From assembly GCA_037974665.1 (NCBI GenBank), contig CM075773.1, forward strand, positions 35,321,080 through 35,385,079: a stretch of 64,000 bases of DNA, in the 5' to 3' direction. The notes beneath the pieces were generated by a model, which did no database searches, had not been told where the DNA came from, and saw only the letters and a program-made list of their open reading frames with translations. This document shows, in pieces, positions 25,518 through 36,675 of the stretch. The DNA is from Ehretia macrophylla. Lineage: Eukaryota; Streptophyta; Magnoliopsida; Boraginales; Ehretiaceae. The translations under genes and the position numbers were made by a program. Positions within the stretch are counted from its first letter, which is position 1. Each line of letters starts with the position of its first letter.

Positions 25518-27077
25518 TCAACAAAAGACCTTAGATGCTGCAGGCTGCAAAATAAATGGTGGCTCCCAAGCATAAGAGAAATTAACTGAACCTTTAGGTG
25601 GAATTTGACTACCATTATTAACCAAGCATTGATCACCAACCGTGCGAAAGATTAATGGGTCAATCGCTTCCAGGGATTGAAAACCCTTGCAGTTCAACAT
25701 TATTCCTCCTTGAGGACATGTGCAATTGTTAATCACTTGCACATTCCATTCTAGTTTACCTTGTATTTCTCTTCCTGATCGAACTGTACCAACAATAATA
25801 TTGTTGCTGAAGTCACATTGACCAAATCCTGCAATTTAAGCGAGACAATGTCCATAATAATAATAATAGAATCAAGGATAATTTACTGAAATTATTCTAG
25901 ATCTTTGTTTTTTTTTTTTTTTATTATTTATATTTAAGTCATTTGTCTTTTATTTTAAACAAAATAGTTATTCATATTTTATTTTAATGACAGCCGTTAG
26001 TCTTTGGAGCAACATCTATCAAAAAGTAACATTAGTGAGCACACGGATGGAACCTTGAGGACTAATGCGTGAGAAATATTTTATGTTTATATTTTATCGC
26101 TTGACAATTTTATCCTTAAAGATTTGTGCATTTTGCGGCTATGTATCATCTATATGCTTACTAATATTATTTTTTGATAAATATTGCTTTAAGAACTAAC
26201 GATTATTATTAAAATGAAAGATTGATGATCATTTTGTTCAAAATAAAATATAAGAGACTTAAATGTCAAAAAAAGATAAAAATTTAGGACTATTTCAATA
26301 AATTACCTTAGAATCAACGACAAATTATCAGTTCAAGAATGTAAAGTATCATTGTGTTTTCAAAATAAGAAGGGGTAAAAAAAAAATATCGAGCCAATGT
26401 TCGAGTAACAAGTGCTACAGTACTCACACATCGACTCGAGCATCCATGATGTACAATGTGTTTGCATTGTGCTAATGGAAATTGTTTCCATCATAAGCAA
26501 GAATGCTAACTTTTATTGTGAAAACTATAATAGCTAGAGGTATGGAGATTAAGTTCAAACCAAATGCTGAGTGAAATAGTGAGATAAACTGTAAAACTAA
26601 GAAGATTAAACTTTAACTAAGTCACAAATAAGCAATTATTAATATGACTCATGTAGTCAAAAGTGGCAAGCTAAGAAAGGTAAACACACGAATATTCATT
26701 TTCTTTGGTTTTGTCGTGTCTTGGAAAAATCTTATAAAGAACAGTATATACAAGAAAAATAATAATTTAAGATTAAAAAAAAAATCCAAACTGCCACTGT
26801 GAAAGTAAAGGAGGAAGGCTCGAGAATGATGAGTATGGCAACCATCGAAAGGAGGATTAATACTAAAGTATTACCATATATCACCGCTTAATTCTTTTAC
26901 TTTTTTTTTATATAATAAAATTTTTATCAAATATTTAATATTTAATACATAAATTTTTACGGTCGTAATAATAGCCTTCTATGGTACCCAGATGTAATAA
27001 GACGGTGAAAGAACCTCACCTTGGCCGAGAAGACTAAAAAGCAGAATCCCAATGAAAAACTTCGCCAAAGCTGCCAT
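25518..27077 (-). CDS. TPD1-like small secreted cysteine-rich protein
   Basis: Two-exon minus-strand gene: exon 1 is 27077-27020 (58 bp) and exon 2 is 25828-25518 (311 bp), with GT-AG borders and matching phase, giving 122 aa. Exon 1 encodes a signal peptide (MAALAKFFIGILLFSLLGQ). The mature part reads GFGQCDFSNNIIVGTV, EWNVQVINNCTCPQGG, LNCKGFQSLEAIDPL, DQCLVNNGSQI and FSYAWEPPF, and ends VFC. The six spaced cysteines and the W-N-V / CKGFQS / CLVNNG / YAW motifs match the TAPETUM DETERMINANT1-like family of secreted proteins. TPD1 itself is an anther ligand of the EMS1 receptor kinase. This short member lacks TPD1's long N-terminal extension, so its receptor and tissue are unknown. The 1.19-kb intron holds a MULE-type element. 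The upstream (AT)n near 27150-27180 is a possible TATA region. Confidence 0.85.
25876..26308. mobile_element. MULE-type inverted-repeat element in the TPD1-like intron
   Basis: The left arm starts GGATAATTTACTGAAATT and the right arm ends with the near complement (…ATTTCAATAAATTACCT). The arms continue inward through 'attttaaacaaaatag / ttgttcaaaataaaa'. A perfect 9-bp duplication TAGAATCAA flanks it (25867-25875 and 26309-26317). There is no transposase. Splice sites of the host intron lie outside the element. Confidence 0.8.
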
Positions 27078-27967
27078 GGTAGATAACCTTTTGCTATGCG
27101 AACAACCAGACGTTTTGTCTCTTTAGATGAAACTACACGTTCTTCTCATATATATATATCTATGTATATGTACATATACACACACAAGCACACACAGAGA
27201 CAAAGGCATTCATTAATCTTTTCCATGAAGTATGGTAAGTCTTAACTGTGATGGCTACTTTATTATGCCAATAATCATACATTGCTAAATGACGATAATC
27301 CCTATGGGAAGATATATATAACTTTTTGAAAAGTTAGACAATATTTTAATTTTTTTTAAAGTAGATTGCCCATATATTTGAAATTAAGGCAACTTTTGTT
27401 TTTTTTTAGTCTTTTTTTGCCGAGTTATTTTTAGTCTTTGAGATTGTTGATTTTGTAAATCTTTCAATTTTTTTTGAGATTGTGCTTTCTAAGCCCTAAT
27501 ATTGGGATTCAATCATCTATAATTACTGAAGTTTCTTCCACATATATTTTAACATATTTCAATTAGGTAATTTTTATTTCATAAAAAAAATAATATGTAC
27601 AATTTATAATCATGAAATCTCGATCATAACGTTACGATATTATAAGAAGACTTTATATTTCAACTGAAAGAAAAAAGAAATTTACCACTAAACTACTCTT
27701 AAATTTCAGGGTTATATAGTACTTTGGCTCTTGAACATGTCTAAAAATCTCATGTTAACCTTAACAATAGAATTGTCTTAAATTTTTTCCATACAATTGA
27801 AAAAACGACTTTTAATATCACTTAATTTCCTCAACCCATTGTAAAAACTAACCTTAAAAAACGTACTTAGGCTCACGATAAGAATAACAATCAAATTTTA
27901 TAATTGGTTTTCACAAGTTTTGAGGGAAACAGACTGAACTAAGAGAACATGTGATTGGTGTAGCTTC

Positions 27968-28048
27968 AAGAGTTGAGTAAAAGAGTCGGATAATGACTTA
28001 TTGTAATTAAAAGTCTCAAATTCAAATATACTTATTCTCATCATAAAT
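27968..28048 (+). repeat. SINE-like dispersed repeat, copy 2
   Basis: AGAGTTGAGTAAAAGAGTC is followed by AATGACTTATTGTAATTAAA, the same core as the copy at 13966, then a diverged 3' part. Confidence 0.5.
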
Positions 28049-28838
28049 ATTACTTAACATTTGACTAACCTTAAGCAAGCATTAGGGTATATTCAATATG
28101 ATTGTCTTATCTAAAATGAATTTTTTATCATAAAAAAAGGATGATTGGGCAATTGGCTCTGGTTTCACATGGAGGTCTTTTTGGTGCCCTAATACAATAA
28201 TTTGCGTGCAAGAGGTTTCTTCATTCAAAGATATACGTGACCTAATCTTGTTCATATTTTTTCACTATGAGAAATATTAAATATTACCTTTTTTTTTTTT
28301 AATATCTATTCATCCCCCGGTCCTAACATGTAATGCTTAATTGGCATGTCAGCTTAACAACAATATACATAGCATTTAAAAAAAAAAAATCATATCCTCT
28401 AATTACTTTTCTTTTGACTGAGATAGCATTAATCAGATGTGAATTAATCTTGTTCTGATTAATCACTATTTCACCTATTTACGATTGTTAGTCGTTTCTA
28501 CATCTAATTTAAAACTTAAGTTCTATCAACCAAAATGTCACTGGCATGACAAAAGACATGAAAACAAGGTATAACTGAAACGATGAATAAAATTGAGTTT
28601 CTTTACTTCAAGGGCAATGGATTCGACCTTTCCTAGGTTTTCTTGGTCAAGTTAATAATTTATTAAGTTGTCCATTCCTTATCCATAGAGGAGGAAATTT
28701 CCTCCGTTGGTGCTTTCTTCCTCCCTTGAGTCGTGGCTCTCGTATGCGACTTTTTAAATTAATTAGTTTTAAGTAGAGTAACCTATAATTTTATATGCTG
28801 ATTTTGAAAACTATAATTAATTCGTATTAAGTAAGTGT

Positions 28839-28943
28839 TTTTTTTTTTTTTTTTTATACAATAGAGGCCGAATTTCTTTAATTTAAACTTAGAACCTTTA
28901 ATTACAACAAATCGGTCATTACTTAAGTATTTCACCCAAACAT
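28839..28943 (-). repeat. SINE-like dispersed repeat, copy 3
   Basis: On the plus strand it starts with a poly-T tract, then TACAATAGAGGCCGAATTT, ATTACAACAAATCGGTCATT and TATTTCACCCAAA. This is the reverse complement of the family core with its A-tail. Confidence 0.5.
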
Positions 28944-29815
28944 CAGATAAACAAGTGTATTTTTTAACACTTTCATTTACAACCCATATGCCTCCATGCC
29001 TAGAATAGTACTGCATATATTAAAAAAATCATGTGATGCTACGTGCACAGATGGTTTTGAAGAGGTAACGAGGAATGGAACAGTTAAAATTACAGTCCAA
29101 AGGCTTATTCTTCTTCTTCTTTTTTTATTTTATTTTTTATTTTTTTATGGGTGGGGGAGAATAATTTATAATATTACACTTTGGACAAGCATGGCTTTGC
29201 AGGGTCTATACTACAGCATGCCTCTTCCTTATTTAGAGGTAGCAATTTTCAGGACCAGGTCCAAACAAAATATCATAACTCGGATAAAGCATAATCTACA
29301 TAAATATACCCAATAACGAACCTGTTGTAAGGCCCACTAACAATCCTCTCTATGAGGACATAAACTCAGAGCTACGTGGCCGCATTACAACCTTCCTGTT
29401 ATGCCAATTACAAGACAATTCCGATTATTATTATTATTATTTTTGTCAAACAATTCCGATTATTTGAAAAGGAGGATTTCTATTAATTTTTAAATATTTT
29501 ACATTAATATAAAATAATTTAATGGTTTAACAAAAATTCGAATACAAAATCAAATTTTTTCTATTTATAATTTTAAGTATTTAAATTAATATAAAATAAC
29601 TTAATAATCAGATCAAATAATTTTATCTTGATCTTGAATTATAAAACTATTGCTTGCTTCTAAGCTCCATTTTAGTATACACAAAGTATCATTTAGATTT
29701 CTGCATTACCGCACTCTTGACAAAGAGTTTCCATTATTGGTATGAATATTATACAATCTTTTCCATATAAACCTACCAAATATGGATAAGTAGATGTTAA
29801 CCCGAATTTTTTTAG

Positions 29816-30135
29816 TTTGCTCCAAAATGAAGAAAAATGAATATATATATATATTTGGTCATTAGATTTTCCAAAATTGTAGGCCACAAAAAAGCTCAAA
29901 ACACCTCTACACCATTTCGTAATCCCCCAAATTACTTTAAAAAAAATCATTTAAACTACTAAAACTCCGAGCATTATTTTTAATTTGCTCCAAAAAGAAG
30001 AAAAAGAAAAAAAAATAGATTTTACAAAATATATAATATTTTATATATAATATATATATATTGGTCATTAGATTTTCCAAAATTTTTAGGCCACAAAAAA
30101 AGCTCAAACACCTCTACACCATTTCGTTATCCCCT
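29816..30135. promoter_or_regulatory. Direct duplication in the EF-G promoter
   Basis: The segment running from TTTGCTCCAAAA through TTGGTCATTAGATTTTCCAA, GGCCACAAAAAA and CTCTACACCATTTCGT occurs at about 29816-29928 and again at 29983-30135. The second copy carries an expanded (TA)n stretch. It ends about 120 bp before the EF-G start codon, so it covers the likely core promoter or transcription start. The regulatory role is inferred from position. Confidence 0.6.
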
Positions 30136-30256
30136 AATCCCTAAAACCCATCCCTTACTAATAATAACCAGAAAAAACACACACCTACAAACACACGCAA
30201 AAAAAACACACACACAGTGAGTGTGTTTCTGCGTGAAAAAAAACCCACCACCAAAG

Positions 30257-33200
30257 ATGGCAGCAGAATCACTGGCAAGATTATCATCAGCAGCAGCCTC
30301 AACTGCTTCATCACTCTGCAACAACTTCAATGGCTCAAGAACCAACTGTTCGCTGCCTCTCACTCAGCGTATCAATGCTCAACGACGTCGTAACAGTACC
30401 ACCCACAGGTGCAGCAAAGTTCGTGCTCTCACTTCCTCTTTCTTTGGCAGCGTTCGGCTCAGCTCAGCCTCAAAGCTCACAACTTTGCAGCAGAAACAGA
30501 GGAAAAACAACTTCTCTGTCTTTGCCATGGCTGCTGATGGTATAAATGTGTCTCTGTGTTTTTAAGCGTTAGATTTTTTCTTCTTCTAGTTTTCTTTTAG
30601 TTTTGGAATGGTTTTTGAATTCCCTTTTAGTTTTTAATGAAGAAAATTGAGTAAAGTTTATTCCTTTATCTGTACGCTGTTCGCATATCTATATTTATGT
30701 GTATATATGTTTCTGTGTCATGTGTTTTTGTGTGCGTGAATATAGTTTTGATGATTTATTTAGTATTCGAATGGTTTTTGGATACCCTTATGGATGTTAA
30801 TGAAGAAAATTGAGTCAAGTTATTTCCTTTACCTGTACACATACCTATATGTGTGTGTGTGTGTTTATAGGTTTGATGTATGTATTTGATGATTTTATTA
30901 AGCATTGGAATGGTTTTTGGAATCCCTTTTGGCTGTAAATGAAGGAAATAGAGTAAAGTTAATTCCTTTATCTGTACACATATCTATATATAAGTGTGTT
31001 TGTCTATTTATCAGTTTTAATGTGTTTGATGATTTTGTATAGTGTTGGAATGGTTTTTGAATACCCTTTTGGCTGTTGATGGAGAAAATTGAGTAAAGTT
31101 GATTCCTTTATCTGTACACGTGTCTATATGCACGCGTGTGCGCGTATATTTATGTATTTATGTTCATGAATTGAATTAATAACTTAGTTCTTGTTCTGGG
31201 GTACCCTGTAGTTGATAATAATGAAAATTGAATGAAGTTGATTTTCTTCACCTGGTTTACTCTATAATGGTAATAAATTTTCTGTTCTGGGCAAAAGATA
31301 GTTGTGAATTTTGATTACATTTTGAGAATATGTTTGATGGTTTCATTTTTTTTTTTTTTTTGGTTGGATTTTATGTTTTGGTTTACAGTATGAAATGTGT
31401 AAGTCTTGCTTTTACCGATAATGGAATTGGTAATTGGCTTGTCCTTAGCTTTTTAACTTTGTGAGTTCTGTGTACATATTTGCGTAATGAGGAGGTGGAT
31501 TAAGGATTATTAACCATGCCCCATGCATATGGAATGGACTACATAGCAAGAAACAAAAAAATGGTTCATCCACTTGTCACTTATTGCTTAAAAAGTTTAA
31601 ACTGTTCGCACACCATAACTTTATCTAAGGCATGTTAAGGAGTAATATGACTGATTTCAGGATCATTAACTGTAAAGATCATAAAAGACTCTTGATCTTG
31701 ATTTTATTTAGTTTTTTAAGATATCAAGATTGTTTAACCTGAGCCAGTAAATTGTGTTATCATGTCTGCATTGTGGTATTGTTTGTATATTATTCGGAAT
31801 GCTAGTAATTAATTATTCATCCTTGATGAAATAATCGATGGATTTATCACTACTTCTGTGCAGAAGGAAAGAGGACTGTACCACTGAAAGACTATCGTAA
31901 TATTGGAATTATGGCTCATATAGATGCAGGAAAGACAACTACAACAGAGCGAATTCTGTACTATACAGGTAAAAACTACAAAATTGGTGAAGTCCATGAG
32001 GGAACAGCCACGATGGACTGGATGGAACAAGAGCAAGAAAGAGGGATTACCATTACTTCTGCTGCTACAACTGCAATGTGGGACAAACATCGGATAAACA
32101 TAATTGATACTCCTGGCCATGTCGACTTCACACTTGAGGTGGAACGGGCGCTCAGAGTTTTGGATGGTGCTATTTGCTTGTTCGACAGTGTTGCTGGTGT
32201 AGAGCCCCAATCTGAAACTGTTTGGAGACAAGCTGACAAATATGGAGTTCCGAGAATTTGTTTTGTTAACAAGATGGATCGTCTTGGGGCAAATTTCTTC
32301 AGAACTAGAGACATGATAGTCACAAACTTGGGTGCAAAACCCCTTGTAATTCAACTTCCTGTTGGTGCAGAGGATAATTTTCAAGGAGTTGTTGATCTTG
32401 TGAAGATGAAAGCTGTGATTTGGTCAGGGGAAGAGCTGGGTGCAAAGTTTTCATATCAAGATATCCCGTCTGACCTTGAAGAGTTGGCTCAGGACTACCG
32501 CGCACAGATGATTGAGACCATAATCGAGTTGGATGATGAAGCTATGGAAAAGTACCTGGAAGGAGTTGAGCCTGATGAGGAAACAATTAAGAAATTGGTT
32601 AGGAAGGGAACAATTTCTGGCTGTTTTGTTCCTGTATTATGTGGTTCTGCGTTCAAGAACAAGGGGGTTCAACCGCTGCTTGATGCAGTTGTGGATTATC
32701 TGCCTTCTCCTCTCGATGTGCCATCCATGAAAGGGAGTGATCCTGATGACCCAGAAGTGACCCTTGAAAGGGCAGCCAGTGATGAAGAACCATTTGCTGG
32801 CTTAGCTTTTAAAATCATGAGTGATCCTTTTGTGGGATCCCTCACATTTGTTAGAGTATATGCAGGAAAGCTTACCGCCGGATCATATGTACTAAATGCA
32901 AACAAAGGAAAGAAAGAGAGGATTGGCAGACTTCTGGAAATGCATGCTAACAGCAGAGAGGACGTAAAGGTAGCATTAGCTGGTGATATTGTTGCTCTTG
33001 CAGGTTTGAAAGATACAATTACAGGAGAAACCTTGTGTGATCCTGAGAAGGCTATTGTGCTTGAAAGGATGGATTTCCCTGATCCTGTTATAAAGGTTGC
33101 AATAGAACCCAAAACCAAAGCCGATGTTGATAGGATGGCAGCTGGTTTGGTCAAGCTTGCTCAAGAAGATCCATCTTTCCACTTCTCACGAGATGAGGAG

Positions 33201-34472
33201 ACAAATCAGACAGTTATTGAAGGAATGGGAGAATTACATCTTGAGATTATTGTTGATCGGCTAAAGAGAGAATTTAAGGTTTGATTCTTCCATCCTGTGA
33301 ATCTAGTTGTCCAACGATCCATAGTTCCTCTTTTGCTTAAACTGTCCCTTTCACGTCTCACATCCACTTTTAGACACGCATATATGTGAGAAATTGCCTA
33401 ATTCAGTCTAACTACATTATCTGTTCTGAGGATCCAATTCATACCATCTTGAAGTCATCTTTGTTATAAGGATTCAAACCGATGTTGTCTGTTGTTGTGA
33501 TGTTCTCGGTTTCAAACTTTGATTTGTCTCTTTCTTTTGCAGGTGGAAGCCAATGTTGGTGCACCCCAAGTAAATTACAGGGAAAGCATTTCTAAGGTCT
33601 CAGAAGTGAAGTATGTTCACAAGAAACAGTCAGGCGGACAAGGACAGTTTGCTGATATCACAGTGCGTTTTGAGCCCATGGAAGCGGGTTGCGGATACGA
33701 GTTCAAGAGTGAAATTAAGGGAGGTGCAGTTCCAAGAGAATACATTCCAGGTGTGATGAAAGGATTGGAAGAGTGCATGAGCAACGGAGTGGTGGCAGGA
33801 TTTCCTGTTGTTGATGTTCGTGCTGTATTAGTAGACGGATCCTACCACGAGGTTGATTCAAGTGTCTTGGCATTCCAGTTAGCTGCACGAGGAGCTTTTA
33901 GGGAAGGGATCAGGAAAGCTGGACCCCGGATGCTTGAACCTATAATGAAAGTTGAGGTTGTTACCCCTGAAGAACATTTAGGAGATGTGATTGGCGACCT
34001 CAATTCTAGAAGAGGCCAGATCAACAGCTTTGGAGACAAACCTGGTGGTCTGAAGGTATGTCAAATGCGTGTTTTTCATTTGCACCATTTTCATACAAAG
34101 TCCTATACACAGTTGCTTAAGAAGGACAACGAGTGCTTCAAATTTCTACCAGATGATTACGACTCAGTAATATGTAATTTGAACAATTTTCTCTTTTATA
34201 GAAAGTTGAAATATGGATACGAGTGCAGTCACCGATTATGATCCGATTATGATTCATGTTTTAGTGCTAACTTCCTTTGATGCCTCTATGTTCTGTTCAT
34301 GTAGGTGGTCGATGCCTTAGTTCCACTGGCAGAGATGTTCCAATATGTGAGCACGTTACGAGGGGCGACAAAGGGTCGTGCTTCATATACCATGCAATTA
34401 GCCAAGTTTGATGTTGTCCCTCAGCACATCCAAAACCAGCTTTCTTCAAAGGAAGAAGAAGTTGCTGCATAA
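30257..34472 (+). CDS. SCO1: Elongation factor G, chloroplastic
   Basis: Plastid translation GTPase that moves tRNA and mRNA through the 70S ribosome. Exons: 30257-30539, 31864-33278, 33543-34055 and 34305-34472, all GT-AG and in phase, giving 792 aa. Exon 1 (94 aa) is Ser/Ala/Arg-rich with few acids, a typical plastid transit peptide. Exon 2 begins the factor proper: P-loop [11 protein letters not shown] (from residue 112), switch [12 protein letters not shown] (from 154), DTPGH (176-180), VNKMD, and then domain II. Exon 3 starts domain IV ([23 protein letters not shown]). Exon 4 closes domain V ([18 protein letters not shown]) and ends EEEVAA. It is close to the plant SCO1/cpEF-G family in length and motifs; mitochondrial EF-G is unlikely given the sequence. 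RGATKGR and QLAKFDV differ slightly from the forms I recall (RGMTKGR, QLAMFDV). Confidence 0.97.
30601..31250. repeat. About 140-bp minisatellite in EF-G intron 1
   Basis: Four clear copies plus a degenerate fifth of a unit containing GGAATGGTTTTTGAATACCC, (GAAAATTGAGTAAAGTT), CCTTTATCTGTACACAT and a variable TATA/GTGT tract start near 30603, 30765, 30905, 31045 and 31190. The copies fill about half of the 1324-bp first intron. Confidence 0.85.
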
Positions 34473-34899
34473 TCGGTTTTCCTGGTTTAGATTTGCCGAT
34501 TATGGCGTGTGGTTCTTCTTCTTGTGATAACAAAAGTTTATTCTTTCTGCATTGAAATGATACGATTGCAGATATTTATACAAGAATTATGGAAATGTGC
34601 TACTGACAATGTTTCTTGAACGCAGCTCACCAACATTTTGTTACTAACACGTCCATGACTGATTGTATTGATTTATTTATACTTATCGATCTAATGTGAC
34701 CTTATTGACTCGATGTGACTAACTGACCACGCCCCCGTCTCTATGGACTGGGGGCGGGACAGGCAAGCTGGGCAGACACAACATAATGAACAGAATAGTG
34801 TGAAATGCAGCAGCTTGGTCATCCCTGAAAAATTCTAGCACCAACCCAGCCCAGCAGGAAGTTGAGGGGACCAGAATTTGTGATATGACGCATAAAATA
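34473..34899. other. EF-G 3' UTR and downstream spacer
   Basis: No further coding is seen. Open frames on the minus strand lie over the EF-G end and the spacer and have no recognisable product. Confidence 0.5.
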
Positions 34900-36441
34900 T
34901 TTGCTGGAATTGTTTTCGAAAACAATTTTTGTTTTTGAAAACAAAAGAACAAAAAAAGTTGTTTAACGCGAATTGTTTTTAAAAGCTATTTTGATTTTAA
35001 AAAAAATTTCCTAAAAATTAATTAATTATTATTTTAATTAATAAAACTACAATAAATTATTAATTAATTAGTTTTTATAAATTACTTTATTATTTATTAA
35101 TTAAAAAATCAACAATTTATCTAAGGAAAAACCCAAAAGGGTCCTTCAGATTTGGGTAAAGTTCCAAACAAGTCCCTGAGGCTTGGGAATCACCCAATTC
35201 AGTCCCTCTTACTAACTCCTGTAAGGTTGAAATCAAAGGTCAAGGCTTTGACCGAGCAAAAAGACACCAGTGCCCTTATAGCCATTGGAGATGATAGAAA
35301 AAAAAAAAAAAAATTCCATTTGGCATGCCATGCATGATTATAAAAACAGCTAAGCCTTTGTTTTTTTCACTTGTTCTTATCCTTGGTGCCAAAATCTACA
35401 CAAAAGATAATCCAAAATATTAACTCAAAACCTTTCATATAGCAAAAAAAAAAAAAAAAAGTCTACAATATCATCATCATATCTTTTTGATGATGATATT
35501 GTAGTGTTCAGTTTTTTTTGGGAATTTTGTCATGTTTTTTGGGTGAAATTGGCCTTTTAGTATAATGGTTTTTAAAGTTCATTTTCGGGAATTAAACTAT
35601 TTGATATATGTATAAAATGTTATGGTGGTTGTAGTCTAATTCATCAAAGTTTGAGATGAATTCATATCTTTTTACATTTTGTATATAGCCCAATTATAGT
35701 AGTAGATGCACATTTTGTAAATAAAAAATACTACATATAAAATAAAATACATTCGGAACATTTACATTACATATTCATGTTCATTCGCATAATTCTCCAA
35801 AGTTTGAGACGAACTCAATTTTTCTTTTTCTGGTCATTGAGACGAACTCACTTGAAGATGATGATACTGTAGACCTTTTTTTTTTTTTTTTTTTTTCCCT
35901 ATACGAAAGGTTTTGAGCTAATATTTTGGATTATCTTTTGTGTTGATTTTGGCACCAAGAATAGGAACAAATGAAAGAAAAAAAGTACTTGGCTGTTTTT
36001 ATAGCCATGCATGGCATGCCAAATGGAATTTTTCTTCTTTTTTATAAAAAAAATATACTATCATCTCCAATAGCTATAAAGGCATTGCTGTCTTTTTGCT
36101 CGGTCAAAAACCGTTATTTTCAACCTAACAGGAGTTAGTAAAAGGGACTGAATTGGATAATTCCCAAACCTCAAGGACCTATTTGGAACTTTATCCAAAC
36201 CTCAGGGACCATTTTCGCTTTTTCCCAATTTACTTAGTTAAATTATGAAAAAAATTTATAATTTTATAAAAGAAAAGAAAAGTTGTTCATATAATTCTAA
36301 AGAACGTCATATTCATTTCAAAACTCGTTTAGAGAACAATAATATTCAGACAAATTTCATGTTTGTTTGTTCTTAAAAATCATTTTTGAAAACTGTTAAA
36401 AAAGAACTGCAAAACAGAAAAACAAGAACACTTCCATCAAA
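34900..36441. mobile_element. Possible hAT-like MITE, interrupted by a MULE-type element
   Basis: The left end TTGCTGGAATTGTTTT and the right end (reverse complement TTGATGGAAGTGTTCTT) are similar. Both sides continue with TTTTTGTTTTTGAAAAC-type subterminal text. The arms are separated by the MULE-type element at 35124-36226. The flanks ATAAAATA and TAAAAACA only loosely match, so superfamily and exact ends are uncertain. Confidence 0.45.
35124..36226. mobile_element. MULE-type long-TIR element (copy C)
   Basis: The left arm (GGAAAAACCCAAAAGGGTCC, CAAGTCCCTGAGGCTTGGG, GACCGAGCAAAAAGACA) is mirrored at 36050-36226. Internal partial hairpins include ATATCATCATCATATC near 35467. The flanks AATTTATCTA (35114-35123) and AATTTACTTA (36227-36236) fit a 10-bp duplication with two mismatches. 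There is no transposase. Confidence 0.7.
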
Positions 36442-36675
36442 TAAAAACACTGACCACTTTCGTCAGGCACAAGCAAATCTTAGAAAATGAAGGAACTGCT
36501 CTCTCTTATCCAATCTCTCTATATGAAAAGTACGAAATATGATATGGAAAAAGCACATTATCAGAAATTTGGAGCCAAACCCACCAACTATTCCATCCAG
36601 ATACATACTGAAATAGAAACAAACAAAAAAAAAAAGAAATGTTTTACTTCTGTCCTCTGTAAGGCCGCTTTTTGT

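Larger units (their letters stand above)
27078..29812. other. Intergenic between TPD1-like and EF-G genes
   Basis: AT-rich, with two SINE-like copies (27968-28048 plus, 28839-28943 minus). (AT)n and (CA)n tracts near 27150-27200 lie in the TPD1-like promoter. No other gene is recognised. Confidence 0.6.

Noticed and set aside
31809-33182. Several minus-strand frames opposite EF-G exon 2
   Set aside because: Shadows of the conserved EF-G coding strand.
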